From Hyphomicrobiales bacterium (GTDB lineage: Bacteria > Pseudomonadota > Alphaproteobacteria > Rhizobiales > Rhizobiaceae): a stretch of 64,000 bases of DNA. Location: NCBI GenBank assembly GCA_900465675.1, contig UBJR01000014.1, positions 1 through 64,000 on the forward strand. Reading direction: 5' to 3'. Shown piece after piece: positions 16,540 to 25,259 of the stretch (position 1 is its first letter; each line of letters begins with the position of its first letter). Under the pieces are notes generated by a model that was given only the letters and a program-made list of their open reading frames with translations, did not search any database and had not been told where the DNA came from. The position numbers were made by a program, and so were the translations under genes.

Positions 16540-17832
16540 TTGAAGAAGACGGTTATCGGTGGCCTTTGCGCCATATTGCTCAGCGCAGTATCGACGCTGG
16601 CTCATGCTGAAACGATCCGGATTGCGAACCATGGCCAGTCGGGTATCGACGCCATGAAGTCGACGGTCGAGCGCATCGAGAAGAAATACGGTGTCACGGT
16701 CGAGGTTGTCGAATACCCGGCGCCGGACAAGGACTATCTGACGAAGCTGCTGACCGAGCTCGGCGCAGGCAATGCGCCCGACCTGTTCTCCATCCCGACT
16801 GCATCTGCCGTCGCCGATATGGTGGAAGCCGGTTACCTCGCTCCTGTCACCAAGGAATTCAAGGCCTGGGAAGGCTATAACGGCCTCTACGATGTGGCCA
16901 AGCAGCTGGCCGTCAGCCCCGATGGCGAGACCTATGTGATGCCCTTCATGCTGGGTATCCAGGAAATCTACTATCGCAAGGATGTGCTCGATAAGGCCGG
17001 TATTTCGACCGAACAGCCAAAGAGCTGGAAAGACTTGCTCGACCGTGCAGCCGAGATCAAGACGAAGACCGGCGCCTATGGCCTACTCTTCCCGGCCGGT
17101 GTGGCCTGGGGCGGCGGCGCGTTCGACGAGGGCTTCCAGCATCTGATCGTCGGCTCGAAGACGCCGCAGATCGTCGATGCGGATGGCAAGTTCGATCTCA
17201 ACGGCGAAGGCGTCAAGGATGTCTTCGATGTCTACAAGCAGCTGATCGACAACGATCTGATGCCGGTTCAGCCGCTGCTCGGCCCTGAGCCGTGGGTCGT
17301 GCCGAAGTATGAAATGTTCCCGCAGGGCAAGCTCGCCGCCACCACATGCGGCTCCTGGTGCTACATTTTCGACTGGGGCCGCGAGAGTAAGAACCCGATC
17401 CCTGACGTGACCAAGATCGTCGGCACCTGGACGGTTCCCGGCCAGAACGGCGGCCAGTACGTGCTCGCCAACCTGGCGGCTCCGTGGGCCGTCAATGCCA
17501 AGTCGGCCAATGCCGAACTCGCCATCAAGGCGCTGATGGAAATCGGCTCCGTCGAAACGCAGGTCTCCTATGCGGCCCGCATCGGCAATATTCCGGCCAG
17601 CAAGGATGCGGCTTCGAATGCCGACTTCCAGAAGCTGACGGAACTGGTGCCGATCCATGCGGCTGCCGGAAACGGCGTGTTCCTGAAGCAGGCTTCCGGC
17701 TTCGGCACCGTTTCGGAAGGTGTTGCCCGCGCCACCGAAGCGCTGCTGCGCAAGGAAACCGATGCAGCCGGCGCCCAGAAGATCCTGGTCGACTACGTCA
17801 AGGAAACGCTCGGCGACGATGCCGTGAAATAA
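16540..17832 (+). CDS. Sugar ABC transporter substrate-binding protein (ThuE/MalE-like)
   Basis: A 430-residue periplasmic binding protein. The start is a TTG at 16540, giving a normal signal peptide MKKTVIGGLCAILLSAVSTLAHA, preceded by GAGGGAGG at seven bases; no ATG fits. The mature protein has the extracellular solute-binding family 1 pattern (LLTELGAGNAPDLFSIPTA, YYRKDVLDKAGI, LAATTCGSWCYIFDW). It starts a five- or six-gene operon with two permeases, an ATPase and a ThuA-like protein. The ligand is likely a di- or oligosaccharide or glycoside, judging from the adjacent ThuA, Gfo/Idh and family-2 glycosidase. Confidence 0.8.
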   Translation: MKKTVIGGLCAILLSAVSTLAHAETIRIANHGQSGIDAMKSTVERIEKKYGVTVEVVEYPAPDKDYLTKLLTELGAGNAPDLFSIPTASAVADMVEAGYLAPVTKEFKAWEGYNGLYDVAKQLAVSPDGETYVMPFMLGIQEIYYRKDVLDKAGISTEQPKSWKDLLDRAAEIKTKTGAYGLLFPAGVAWGGGAFDEGFQHLIVGSKTPQIVDADGKFDLNGEGVKDVFDVYKQLIDNDLMPVQPLLGPEPWVVPKYEMFPQGKLAATTCGSWCYIFDWGRESKNPIPDVTKIVGTWTVPGQNGGQYVLANLAAPWAVNAKSANAELAIKALMEIGSVETQVSYAARIGNIPASKDAASNADFQKLTELVPIHAAAGNGVFLKQASGFGTVSEGVARATEALLRKETDAAGAQKILVDYVKETLGDDAVK

Positions 17833-17866
17833 GCTTGGGTACTTTCTCCCGCCCAAGATTGGGAGG

Positions 17867-17884
17867 CGCGGCAAGTCTGCCGCG
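17867..17884 (+). terminator. Short hairpin after the binding-protein gene
   Basis: CGCGGCA and TGCCGCG form a perfect 7-bp stem with a four-base loop, followed by a pyrimidine-rich stretch without a proper T-run. It is probably an attenuating or stabilising stem, as in the other ABC operons here. Confidence 0.4.
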
Positions 17885-17918
17885 TCTTCCGCTTCATTCG
17901 ATAAGGTTGTGAGCTTCG

Positions 17919-18806
17919 ATGATCAGAAACTCTCATGAACGCCGCGCCGAGCGCCAGCTTCTCATCATCCTGCTGCCGTCGCTGGTTCTGCTGCTTGCCT
18001 TCGTCATCTACCCGGCACTGTACTCGGTTTATCTGAGCTTCACCAACGAGGCGCTGACCGGTGCGGCTGCGCTGCGGCCCCGCTTCGTCGGGCTGCGCAA
18101 CTACGCGCGGCTGTTCAATGATGCGAAGTTCTGGAACTCTTTGCTCGTCACCTTCTTCTTCGTGGTCGGCTCGGCCGTCATCGGCCAGTTCGTGCTCGGT
18201 CTCGTATCCGCCATGGCGCTCCGCCGCGAAATCCGGTTCCGGCAGATCTTCTCGTCGATCATCCTCTTGCCGAATGCCGCCCCTGAGGTCGTCGCCGGCT
18301 TCATGTGGATCTCGATGCTGGCGGGCGGCGAGCATGCGACGCTGTCGCGCATCGTCAGCTTCTTCGGCATTGCGCCGGCTGACTGGCTGAACACCTTTCC
18401 GCTGGCGATGATCATCATCGTCAACACCTGGCGCGGTATCGCAACGGCGATGATCCTGCTGACCGCCGGGCTTAGCACCATTCCCACCGAAATCTACGAG
18501 GCCGCCCGCATGGATGGTGCTACCCCATCGCAGATGTTCCGCCGCATCACGCTGCCGCTGATGATGCCGACGATCCTGCTCTACATGCTGATCTCCGCCG
18601 TCTCGACGATCGCCGTGTTCGGTCTCGTCTATGCCCTGACGCGCGGCGGCCCCGGTGGGGCGACCGAACTCGTCAGCATCTATATCTACAACCAGTCCTT
18701 CACGGCGTTCCAGCTGGGTTACGGCGCTGCTGTCGCGGTCGTCGCGTTGATCATCTCGCTGATCCTTGGCATCGGCTATGTCCGCGCCATGAAGGTGGAG
18801 ATCTGA
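17919..18806 (+). CDS. Sugar ABC transporter permease (MalF type)
   Basis: A 295-residue permease with a short cytoplasmic N-terminus and a first span LLIILLPSLVLLLAFVIYP. The EAA loop reads YEAARMDGATPSQMFRRITLP. The TRGGPGGATELVS segment is typical of carbohydrate uptake MalF proteins. It ends one base before the next permease start, so the two are coupled, and would form a channel with it. Confidence 0.85.
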   Translation: MIRNSHERRAERQLLIILLPSLVLLLAFVIYPALYSVYLSFTNEALTGAAALRPRFVGLRNYARLFNDAKFWNSLLVTFFFVVGSAVIGQFVLGLVSAMALRREIRFRQIFSSIILLPNAAPEVVAGFMWISMLAGGEHATLSRIVSFFGIAPADWLNTFPLAMIIIVNTWRGIATAMILLTAGLSTIPTEIYEAARMDGATPSQMFRRITLPLMMPTILLYMLISAVSTIAVFGLVYALTRGGPGGATELVSIYIYNQSFTAFQLGYGAAVAVVALIISLILGIGYVRAMKVEI

Positions 18807-18807
18807 T

Positions 18808-19719
18808 ATGGCGGTGATCTCTCCGAGCGAAAGCGCCAACAAGACGCGCTCCGACCTGATGGCCTATGCCACGCTGTCGGTGATCTCGATCTTTTGCGCC
18901 GTGCCGTTCTTCTGGGTGCTGCTTGCCTCCCTCGATGGCAATGCCCAGCTCTTCCTGCGCTGGCCGGAGCAGTGGAGCCTTGGGAATTATGCCCGCGTCT
19001 TCATCAAGGAAGATGGCGGCCGGTGGCTGTTCAACTCGCTGTTCATCGTTGGCGGCGCGACCCTTATCGTCATGGTGCTGGCAGGGCTTGGCGGCTATGC
19101 GCTGTCGCGGACCCGCGCCTGGTGGAAACTGCCGTTCCTCTATACGATCCTGCTGATCCGCGTGCTGCCGCCAACGGCGCTGGTGGTGCCCCTCTACAAG
19201 TTCCTGCTGACGCTCAACAATGCCGAAGGCGCGATTCTCCGGCCGATCTTCGGCAGCTATGCGCGTGACATTATGCGCTGGACGGGCTTCATCGACGGCT
19301 ATCTCGGTATCATGCTGGTGCTCGCCACCATGCAGCTGCCGTTGGCGCTCTGGATCATGAAGACCTTCTTCGACGGTCTGCCGCGGGATTATGAAGAGGC
19401 TGCCGTCATGGACGGCGCCACGATGGTGCAGCGCATCCGCCGGGTGCTGATTCCGCTGGCGCTGCCTGGTCTTGCCGCAGCCGGCCTCTTCACCTTCATG
19501 TCGGCCTGGGGCGATTTCCTGCTGCCGCTGATCTTCCTGTCGTCGCCGGAGCTGCAGACGCTGCCGCTCGGTCTCTTCCGCGCCTTCCTGCGCATCAACG
19601 AGATCGATTACGGCCTGCTCGCCGCCCTTGCCTTCATCTACCTCCTGCCTGCCGTCATTGCCTTCGGCTTCGCGCGGCGCTTCCTCGTCCAGACATTCTC
19701 TGGCGGTGTGAAGGGCTGA
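18808..19719 (+). CDS. Sugar ABC transporter permease (MalG type)
   Basis: A 303-residue permease: first span about residues 15-35 (LSVISIFCAVPFFWVLLASL), a further five spans, and an EAA loop EEAAVMDGATMVQRIRRVLIP. It follows the MalF-type gene by one base and precedes the ATPase by 19 bases with an AAGAAAGAGA ribosome site. It is the second half of the membrane channel. Confidence 0.85.
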   Translation: MAVISPSESANKTRSDLMAYATLSVISIFCAVPFFWVLLASLDGNAQLFLRWPEQWSLGNYARVFIKEDGGRWLFNSLFIVGGATLIVMVLAGLGGYALSRTRAWWKLPFLYTILLIRVLPPTALVVPLYKFLLTLNNAEGAILRPIFGSYARDIMRWTGFIDGYLGIMLVLATMQLPLALWIMKTFFDGLPRDYEEAAVMDGATMVQRIRRVLIPLALPGLAAAGLFTFMSAWGDFLLPLIFLSSPELQTLPLGLFRAFLRINEIDYGLLAALAFIYLLPAVIAFGFARRFLVQTFSGGVKG

Positions 19720-19738
19720 GACAAGAAAGAGAAACCGA

Positions 19739-20818
19739 ATGATCAATCTGAAGAACGTCCGCAAATTCTACGGTTCGCTCGAAGTCATCAAGGGCGTCGA
19801 CATCACCGTCAACGATGGCGAATTCGCCGTCTTTGTCGGCCCGTCCGGCTGCGGCAAGTCGACCTTGCTGCGGATGATCGCCGGTCTGGAGGGCATCGAT
19901 GACGGTGATCTCATCCTCAACGGCCAGCGCATCAACGACGTGCCGCCAGACAAGCGCGGCATCGCCATGGTGTTCCAGTCCTATGCACTCTATCCGCATA
20001 TGACGGTCGCCGAGAATATCGGCTTTTCGCTCAGCCTGAAGAAGGTGCCGGAGGCGGAGATCCGCAAGCAGGTTGAAGGCGTCGCCGAAATCCTGCAACT
20101 GACCGATTACCTCAACCGCCGCCCGGCCGCCCTTTCCGGTGGTCAGCGCCAGCGTGTCGCTATCGGCCGGGCGATCATCAAGAAGCCGTCGCTGATCCTG
20201 TTCGATGAGCCGCTGTCGAACCTCGATTCCGCACTACGCGTACAGATGCGTGCCGAGCTGCAGCGCCTGCACCGGGAGCTGAAGGCGACTGTCGTCTACG
20301 TCACCCACGATCAGGTGGAGGCGATGACGATGGCCGACCGGATCGTCGTGCTGAACAAGGGAACGGTGGCCCAGCAGGGCGCGCCGATGGATCTGTACCA
20401 CAAGCCTGAGAACGAATTCGTCGCCACTTTCATCGGCTCGCCGAAGATGAACGTCATACCGATGACCGCGACACGGCAGGGCGGAAATCTGCGTCTCGAA
20501 AGCGCGATCGGCCTGGCGATGGACATGTCCGGTGCGGCCGATATTCCCCAGGGCGAGGTGCGCCTTGGCGTGCGGCCCGAGCATCTGAAAATCGCGGCCG
20601 ATGGGCAGGGCAACTTCAATGCCGAGGTGGGGATCGTCGAACGCCTCGGCGTCGAGACCTACATCACCGTCGGCACCACCAAGGATCCGATCGTCATCCG
20701 CTCGGATGGCGATGTTGCGGTCCGGCCCGGTGACCGCGTTTCGCTCTCGGCCGATCCTGCGGCCTGCCATCTCTTCGACGCGTCGGGACGGGTCATCCGT
20801 CCGGCTCAAGCATCATAA
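19739..20818 (+). CDS. Sugar ABC transporter ATP-binding protein (MalK/UgpC type)
   Basis: A 359-residue ATPase: Walker A GPSGCGKST, VFQSYALYPHM Q-loop, signature LSGGQRQRVAIGRAI, Walker B LILFDEPLSNLD, H-loop VTHD, then a C-terminal MalK-type regulatory/TOBE region with the GVRPEHL motif. It energises the adjacent permeases. The ThuA-like gene follows after 14 bp. Confidence 0.9.
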   Translation: MINLKNVRKFYGSLEVIKGVDITVNDGEFAVFVGPSGCGKSTLLRMIAGLEGIDDGDLILNGQRINDVPPDKRGIAMVFQSYALYPHMTVAENIGFSLSLKKVPEAEIRKQVEGVAEILQLTDYLNRRPAALSGGQRQRVAIGRAIIKKPSLILFDEPLSNLDSALRVQMRAELQRLHRELKATVVYVTHDQVEAMTMADRIVVLNKGTVAQQGAPMDLYHKPENEFVATFIGSPKMNVIPMTATRQGGNLRLESAIGLAMDMSGAADIPQGEVRLGVRPEHLKIAADGQGNFNAEVGIVERLGVETYITVGTTKDPIVIRSDGDVAVRPGDRVSLSADPAACHLFDASGRVIRPAQAS

Positions 20819-20832
20819 CATTCGAGGATATC

Positions 20833-21579
20833 ATGACGATCAAGGTTACGATCTGGAACGAAGGCCGCCACGAGCAGGTGCACAAGGAAGTGCAGGATAT
20901 CTATCCCGACCGCATCGATGGCGCGATTGCGGCCGGCATCAAGCATGCCGACTTCGAGATCCGCCGCGGCACGCTCGATGACCCCGACGAAGGTTTGCCG
21001 GATTCCCTGCTTGAGGATACCGACGTGCTGCTCTGGTGGGGCCACATGGCGCATGAAGAGGTCAGCGACGGGTTGATCGACCGCATCCAGCAGCGGGTAC
21101 TGAAAGGCATGGGCCTCGTCATCCTGCATTCCGGCCATCACTCGAAGCTGTTTCGCCGCCTGATGGGCACCAATGCCAACCTCTCCTGGCGTGAGTCGCC
21201 GGCCGGTGATCTGGAGCGCGTCTGGGTCATCAATCCCTCGCATCCGATCGCAGAGGGTCTGCCGCCCTATTTCGAGGTCAACGCCTCGGAAATGTACGGC
21301 GAGCCCTTCGATATCCCGCAGCCGGACGAGCTGGTCTTCATCTCCTGGTACTCGGGCGGCGAAGTCTTCCGCAGCGGCTGCACCTGGCAGCGCGGGCGCG
21401 GGCGCATCTTCTTCTTCAGCCCAGGCCATGAGACCTATCCCATCTATCACGACAAGATCATCCACCAAGTCATTTCGAACGGTATTCGCTGGGCGCAGCA
21501 GAAGCACAGGGATGGCCGGACCCTGGAAAACTGGCATCGCGCCGAGGCGCTTCACGGCCGCCCCGACGGAAAAGTCTGA
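20833..21579 (+). CDS. thuA: ThuA-like (trehalose utilization) protein
   Basis: A 248-residue protein of the ThuA family, a glutamine-amidotransferase-like fold. Recognisable segments are IKVTIWNEGRHEQVHKEVQ, LLWWGHMAHEEVSD, VILHSGHHSKLFRRLMG and the terminal RGRIFFFSPGHETYP. In Sinorhizobium ThuA acts with ThuB in keto-disaccharide metabolism during trehalose and maltitol use. Here it is the fifth gene of the ABC operon, with a ThuB-like gene divergent at the other end rather than directly downstream. That differs from the thuEFGKAB order, so the substrate may differ. Confidence 0.8.
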   Translation: MTIKVTIWNEGRHEQVHKEVQDIYPDRIDGAIAAGIKHADFEIRRGTLDDPDEGLPDSLLEDTDVLLWWGHMAHEEVSDGLIDRIQQRVLKGMGLVILHSGHHSKLFRRLMGTNANLSWRESPAGDLERVWVINPSHPIAEGLPPYFEVNASEMYGEPFDIPQPDELVFISWYSGGEVFRSGCTWQRGRGRIFFFSPGHETYPIYHDKIIHQVISNGIRWAQQKHRDGRTLENWHRAEALHGRPDGKV

Positions 21580-21649
21580 GCTTCCTCCCGTGGGGGCTGG
21601 GGCGGTTCCGCTCCGGCCTTCGCGGGCGGTTCCTTCAAGGAGAGAGACG

Positions 21650-21943
21650 ATGCAGCTGATATCGCTGAAGGCCGAAAGCGACGTTCACGAGTTTCTCATC
21701 AGCAAGACGTTCTGGGCTGCCGTCTATCGAAACGTGCCGGAGCGGCTGGCAGCGCTTGCCCGGCTGGCTGCCGAGCGGCCCGACGTTTTCGCTTTCGAAA
21801 GCAGCCAGAAGATCGCCGAGCGCTGCAATGTCTCGCAGACAAGCGTCGTCCGCTTCGCCCAGCATCTTGGCTTTGACGGGTTTGCCGAGATGAAGCAGGT
21901 GTTTCAGCGGGGGCTCCGCCAATCCGCCCGCCGCGCCTCGTGA
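21650..21943 (+). CDS. RpiR-type HTH-only mini-protein (no SIS domain)
   Basis: A 97-residue protein matching only the N-terminal helix-turn-helix domain of RpiR regulators (IAERCNVSQTSVVRFAQHLG FDGFAEMK region, residues about 53-82). The sugar-phosphate-binding SIS domain is absent: the stop comes right after the HTH and the opposite-strand lactonase gene begins four bases on. A strong ribosome site (AAGGAG, eight bases before the ATG) and its place at the end of the ABC-thuA operon suggest it is expressed. It may be a truncated remnant, a DNA-binding mini-repressor, or a dimerisation antagonist; sequence alone cannot say. Confidence 0.65.
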   Translation: MQLISLKAESDVHEFLISKTFWAAVYRNVPERLAALARLAAERPDVFAFESSQKIAERCNVSQTSVVRFAQHLGFDGFAEMKQVFQRGLRQSARRAS

Positions 21944-21947
21944 TCAG

Positions 21948-22859
21948 TTACGGGTACTGTGCACCGTTGACGGTCGTGTAGATCGAATAGAGCGACTGGG
22001 TCGCGGTGATGAACAGGCGGTTCTTCTTGATGCCGCCGAAGCAGATGTTCGAGACCGTCTGCGGCACCAGGATCTTGCCGAGGAGAGTGCCATCGGGCGC
22101 AAAGCAGTGGACGCCGTCGGCGGCACTGCTCCAGAGATTGCCAGAAACGTCGAACCGGAAACCGTCGGGCACGCCCTTGTCGATCGAGCAGAAGTAGCGG
22201 CTGTTTGCCAGCGTCTTGCCATCGATAACGTCGAAGACGCGGATGTGGCGGGGTACGTCATGGTTCGATGAACCTGAATCGGCGATATAGAGCTGTTTTT
22301 CATCGGGCGAGAAGGCAAGGCCGTTCGGCTGGATGAAGTCGGTGACGACGGCATCGATTTTGCCGCTTTGCGGATCGATGCGATAGACGTTGCGGGTTTG
22401 CTGCTCGGGTTCGGCCTTGTGGCCTTCATAGTCCGACATGATGCCGTAACTCGGATCGGTGAACCAGATCGAGCCATCGGATTTGACGACGACGTCGTTG
22501 GGAGAGTTCAGCCGCTTGCCTTCGTAGCTGTCGGCGAGGACCGTAATGCGGCCATCCGGCTCGGTGCGCGTCACCCGCCGTCCGCCATGCTCGCAGGAGA
22601 CCAGCCGTCCCTGGTGGTCGCGGGTGTTGCCGTTCACGTAGTTCGAAGGCGAACGGAAGACGGAGACCGTGCCATCAGGAACCCAGCGCATCATCCGTTC
22701 GTTCGGAATGTCGCTCCAAAGCAGGCAGTTCCAATCGGAGAACCAGACGGGACCCTCCGCCCAGCGGCAGCCGCTATAGAGCTCCTCCAGCCGGGCACTG
22801 CCGGCGATCAGCCCATGGAAGCGTTCGTCACGGATGTCGTAGAGCGGGTTTTCGGACAC
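21948..22859 (-). CDS. SMP-30/gluconolactonase-family lactonase
   Basis: A 303-residue six-bladed beta-propeller with the SMP-30 hallmarks: RWAEGPVWF (metal Glu), RLVSCEHGGRRVTRTEPDG, LNSPNDVVVKSDGSIWFTDP (Asn ligand), PNGLAFSPDEKQLYIADS (Asn/Asp ligands) and GVPDGFRFDVSGNLW. It would open a sugar or aldonic lactone with a bound divalent metal. The start is a GTG at 22859 with GGGAGGAG seven bases upstream. It is the last gene of a leftward group with an SDR and a PhyH-type oxygenase, consistent with dehydrogenase-lactonase steps. Confidence 0.8.
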   Translation of the reverse strand: MSENPLYDIRDERFHGLIAGSARLEELYSGCRWAEGPVWFSDWNCLLWSDIPNERMMRWVPDGTVSVFRSPSNYVNGNTRDHQGRLVSCEHGGRRVTRTEPDGRITVLADSYEGKRLNSPNDVVVKSDGSIWFTDPSYGIMSDYEGHKAEPEQQTRNVYRIDPQSGKIDAVVTDFIQPNGLAFSPDEKQLYIADSGSSNHDVPRHIRVFDVIDGKTLANSRYFCSIDKGVPDGFRFDVSGNLWSSAADGVHCFAPDGTLLGKILVPQTVSNICFGGIKKNRLFITATQSLYSIYTTVNGAQYP

Positions 22860-22959
22860 GGATATGCTCCTCCCAAAGCAATGGATGCGTCTTTCGTAGC
22901 GATAAACGGCGAGGCGTGCCAGAGCCCGGCGCTGAAAATTACCGGGCTCCGGCAGTCAC

Positions 22960-23781
22960 TTAGAGAGCGGCGACCGGATGCGGGGAGCCGTCATAGGCAC
23001 CCCAGATCGATTGGTCGAAGCAGATAACTGAGCCAGTCATGAGGCCGGATTCCCCAGACGAGAGATAAGCGCAGGCGCGTGCCACTTCCTCGGGATCGAC
23101 GAGTCGGCCAAAGGGCTGGCTTGCGGCTGCCTTTGCCAGCCAGTCCTCGGCGGCGCCATGGTATTCTCGCTGGATCCGGTCCTCGCCCTCCGACGACATC
23201 CAGCCGATGTTCAGGCCGTTGACGCGGATGCGGTTGCGCAGCAGCGCATAGGCGGTGTTTTTGGTCAGCGTTTCCAGCGCGCCCTTGGAGGCGCAGTAGG
23301 CGGCAATGAAGGGCTGACCGGCTTTCGCCGACATCGAGCCGATATTGACGATCGTGCCTTCGATCTTCTCACGGCGCATCACCTTGACTGCCTCCTGGAT
23401 CAGGAAGAACGGTGCCTTGACGTTGACGGCGAACATCTGGTCGAAGAGCTCCGGGCTCGTGTCGAGGATGGTGCCGCGGTCGGTGATCGCAGCGGCGTTG
23501 ACCAGCGCATCGACGCGGCCGAAGGTCTGGTCGCAGGTGCGCACGACATTCTGCGCGTCCTCGACCTTGCCGAGATCGGCCTTGACATAGACGACCTTGG
23601 CGCCGGTTTCGGCCGAGAGTTCCTCCGCCTTGGCCTTGCCCTTCGCTTCATTGCGGCCGCAGATGACGATGCCCTTGGCGCCGCGCTCGGCAAACAGCCG
23701 GGCGATGGTGGCGCCGAGGCCCTGGGTGCCGCCGGTGACGATAGCGATCTTGCCGTCGAGGCGGCTCAAGTCGGTGCTCAT
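22960..23781 (-). CDS. Short-chain dehydrogenase/reductase
   Basis: A 273-residue SDR: cofactor motif VTGGTQGLGATIA, NAAAITDRG in place of the usual NNAG, catalytic Ser in VNIGSMS, YCASK for the Tyr/Lys pair, and the NRIRVNGLNIGWM segment. GGAGG lies seven bases before the ATG at 23781. It would use NAD(P) to oxidise an alcohol or sugar, and the nearby lactonase fits a sugar-to-lactone reaction. A RIME-like repeat separates it from the upstream PhyH gene, a 194-bp gap that may still be co-transcribed. Confidence 0.8.
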   Translation of the reverse strand: MSTDLSRLDGKIAIVTGGTQGLGATIARLFAERGAKGIVICGRNEAKGKAKAEELSAETGAKVVYVKADLGKVEDAQNVVRTCDQTFGRVDALVNAAAITDRGTILDTSPELFDQMFAVNVKAPFFLIQEAVKVMRREKIEGTIVNIGSMSAKAGQPFIAAYCASKGALETLTKNTAYALLRNRIRVNGLNIGWMSSEGEDRIQREYHGAAEDWLAKAAASQPFGRLVDPEEVARACAYLSSGESGLMTGSVICFDQSIWGAYDGSPHPVAAL

Positions 23782-23852
23782 GTGGTTCCTCCGTTGATTG
23801 ATGTGCAAATAGCCCCTCGCGGGTGCGAGAGGCGGGTTGGTTCGTGCGTATG

Positions 23853-23967
23853 GCCCCCTCATCCGGCTGCCGCCACCTTCTCCCCGAGAGGAGAAGGGAT
23901 TTGCCGCGCCGTCTCGTGTCCCCTTCTCCCCAGCGGGGAGAAGGTGCCGAAGGGCGGATGAGGGGGC
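23853..23967. repeat. RIME1-like rhizobial palindromic intergenic element, copy 1
   Basis: This 115-bp element begins GCCCCCTCATCCGGCTGCCG, contains CACCTTCTCCCC, and ends with the inverse GGGGAGAAGGTGCCGAAGGG then CGGATGAGGGGGC. The arrangement, a large imperfect palindrome between genes, matches the RIME family of Rhizobium. A second copy lies at 59001-59145. Confidence 0.85.
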
Positions 23968-23975
23968 TCCTGCTC

Positions 23976-25163
23976 TTACGTCAGCTTCTTTTCCGCCTGA
24001 TCCGCAAGCGCCTTGGCAAAGGCTTCATCGCTCCAGCCTTCCTTCAGCGCCTCATGCATCAGCTGCGCCTGCGTCTTCGGCGCCAGGCCACCGACCGGCG
24101 GGTCGCGGTCGAGGTTGGTCGGGAAGGAATAGCCCTCGGCGCAGGAGGCGACGGCGTTGACGATATCTGTTTCCGAAAGCTGCCCCTTCAGTTTCTTCAG
24201 CGCCGGGAACAGCTTGGCGCTCATGCGCTCGCGGTTGACCGTTTCCATGGCCCGGCCGAAGGCGGAGGAGACCTGCAGGAGGTTTGCAACGCGCTTGATA
24301 TCGGCGGAGCGGTTGGTGCCGGCGGCGTGGAAAAGGGCCGGGTTGAAGAAGACCAGGTCGCCTTTCTGCAGCGGCAGCTGGATATGGTGCTTGTCGAAGT
24401 AATCCTTGAATTCCTGGCGCTTGAGCGCGAGGTAGCCCGACACATAGGTCTGGCTATGCGGCAGGAAGAGTGTCGGTCCGCTTTCGAGCGGCATGTCGCA
24501 ATGGGCGACAGCGCCCTGCAGCGTCAGCACCGGCGAGAGCTTGTGGACGTGGGCGGGAAACTGCTCGATGACCTTGGAAGACTGGAAGCCGAGGTGATAG
24601 TCGCGATGCGCCGATTGTGCCGCGCCGCCCGGATTGACGCGGTTGACCTGCGCCGTCATCTGATAGCTCGGCCCGAGCCAGGCTTCGCTGGCGATCGCAA
24701 TGATCGGATTGGCATAGTAGCGGGCGAAGTTCTCGGGGTCGGCCAGGCAGTGCTTTTCCAGCGAATTCCAGATGCGATCATTGGCACCCGGCTTGGCGAA
24801 ATGGTCGCCGCCACCGGTCGAACTGCGGTGCTGCTCCTCGATGATCTCGTCGAAGATCTTGCTGGCGCGGTCGATGATCGAGGTATTCTCATAGGCACCT
24901 TTGAAGACGACCACGCCAGGGCCTTCGCCGAAGGCTTCACAGATTTCCGCCAGCACAGCGCGGCGGCCTTCGGGATCGGCGATCGCCGCGACGACCTTAC
25001 GGCTGTCATAGATCAGCACGTTCTTCTCGACGCTATCGGCATTTGGGTAGTCTGCGAGCAAGGTCGTCTTCTCGGCCAGATCGCGAAAATCGCCGAGATC
25101 GCAAGCGTCTTCGGTCAGCCAGACGCGGTCGGCTCGCAGTTTCTGCAGGTTGTCGGTTTTCAT
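23976..25163 (-). CDS. Phytanoyl-CoA dioxygenase (PhyH)-family Fe(II)/2-oxoglutarate oxygenase
   Basis: A 395-residue non-heme iron oxygenase. The iron triad is visible as H186-x-D188 in SAHRDYH and the distal H279 in NPALFHAAG; R291 twelve residues later would bind 2-oxoglutarate. PhyH-family enzymes hydroxylate acyl chains, halogenate, or modify small molecules, and the substrate is not inferable here. The ATG at 25163 has GGAGGAG upstream. It is first in a leftward group with an SDR and lactonase and is divergent from a LacI regulator, an unusual setting that implies a sugar-like or polyol-like inducer. Confidence 0.75.
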   Translation of the reverse strand: MKTDNLQKLRADRVWLTEDACDLGDFRDLAEKTTLLADYPNADSVEKNVLIYDSRKVVAAIADPEGRRAVLAEICEAFGEGPGVVVFKGAYENTSIIDRASKIFDEIIEEQHRSSTGGGDHFAKPGANDRIWNSLEKHCLADPENFARYYANPIIAIASEAWLGPSYQMTAQVNRVNPGGAAQSAHRDYHLGFQSSKVIEQFPAHVHKLSPVLTLQGAVAHCDMPLESGPTLFLPHSQTYVSGYLALKRQEFKDYFDKHHIQLPLQKGDLVFFNPALFHAAGTNRSADIKRVANLLQVSSAFGRAMETVNRERMSAKLFPALKKLKGQLSETDIVNAVASCAEGYSFPTNLDRDPPVGGLAPKTQAQLMHEALKEGWSDEAFAKALADQAEKKLT

Positions 25164-25212
25164 CAGGTGCTCCTCCAATCGCTGATGGAGGGCACTATAC
25201 GCCGCAGCATTT

Positions 25213-25228
25213 GCTGATATAGATCAGC
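25213..25228. promoter_or_regulatory. Candidate operator in the phyH/lacI divergent promoter
   Basis: GCTGATATAGATCAGC is a palindrome with perfect 6-bp arms around ATAG. It lies in the 96-bp gap between the two start codons, a natural place for binding by the adjacent LacI-family protein. Its centre is not CG, so it is less typical than the other LacI sites here. Confidence 0.45.
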
Positions 25229-25259
25229 GATCCATCAAAAAACCATCAGAACTGTGCCG

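Noticed and set aside
21650..21943. RpiR mini-protein as a simple frameshift of a full gene
   Set aside because: No SIS-domain coding is seen in any forward frame after the stop, and the lactonase gene occupies that DNA; truncation by deletion remains possible.
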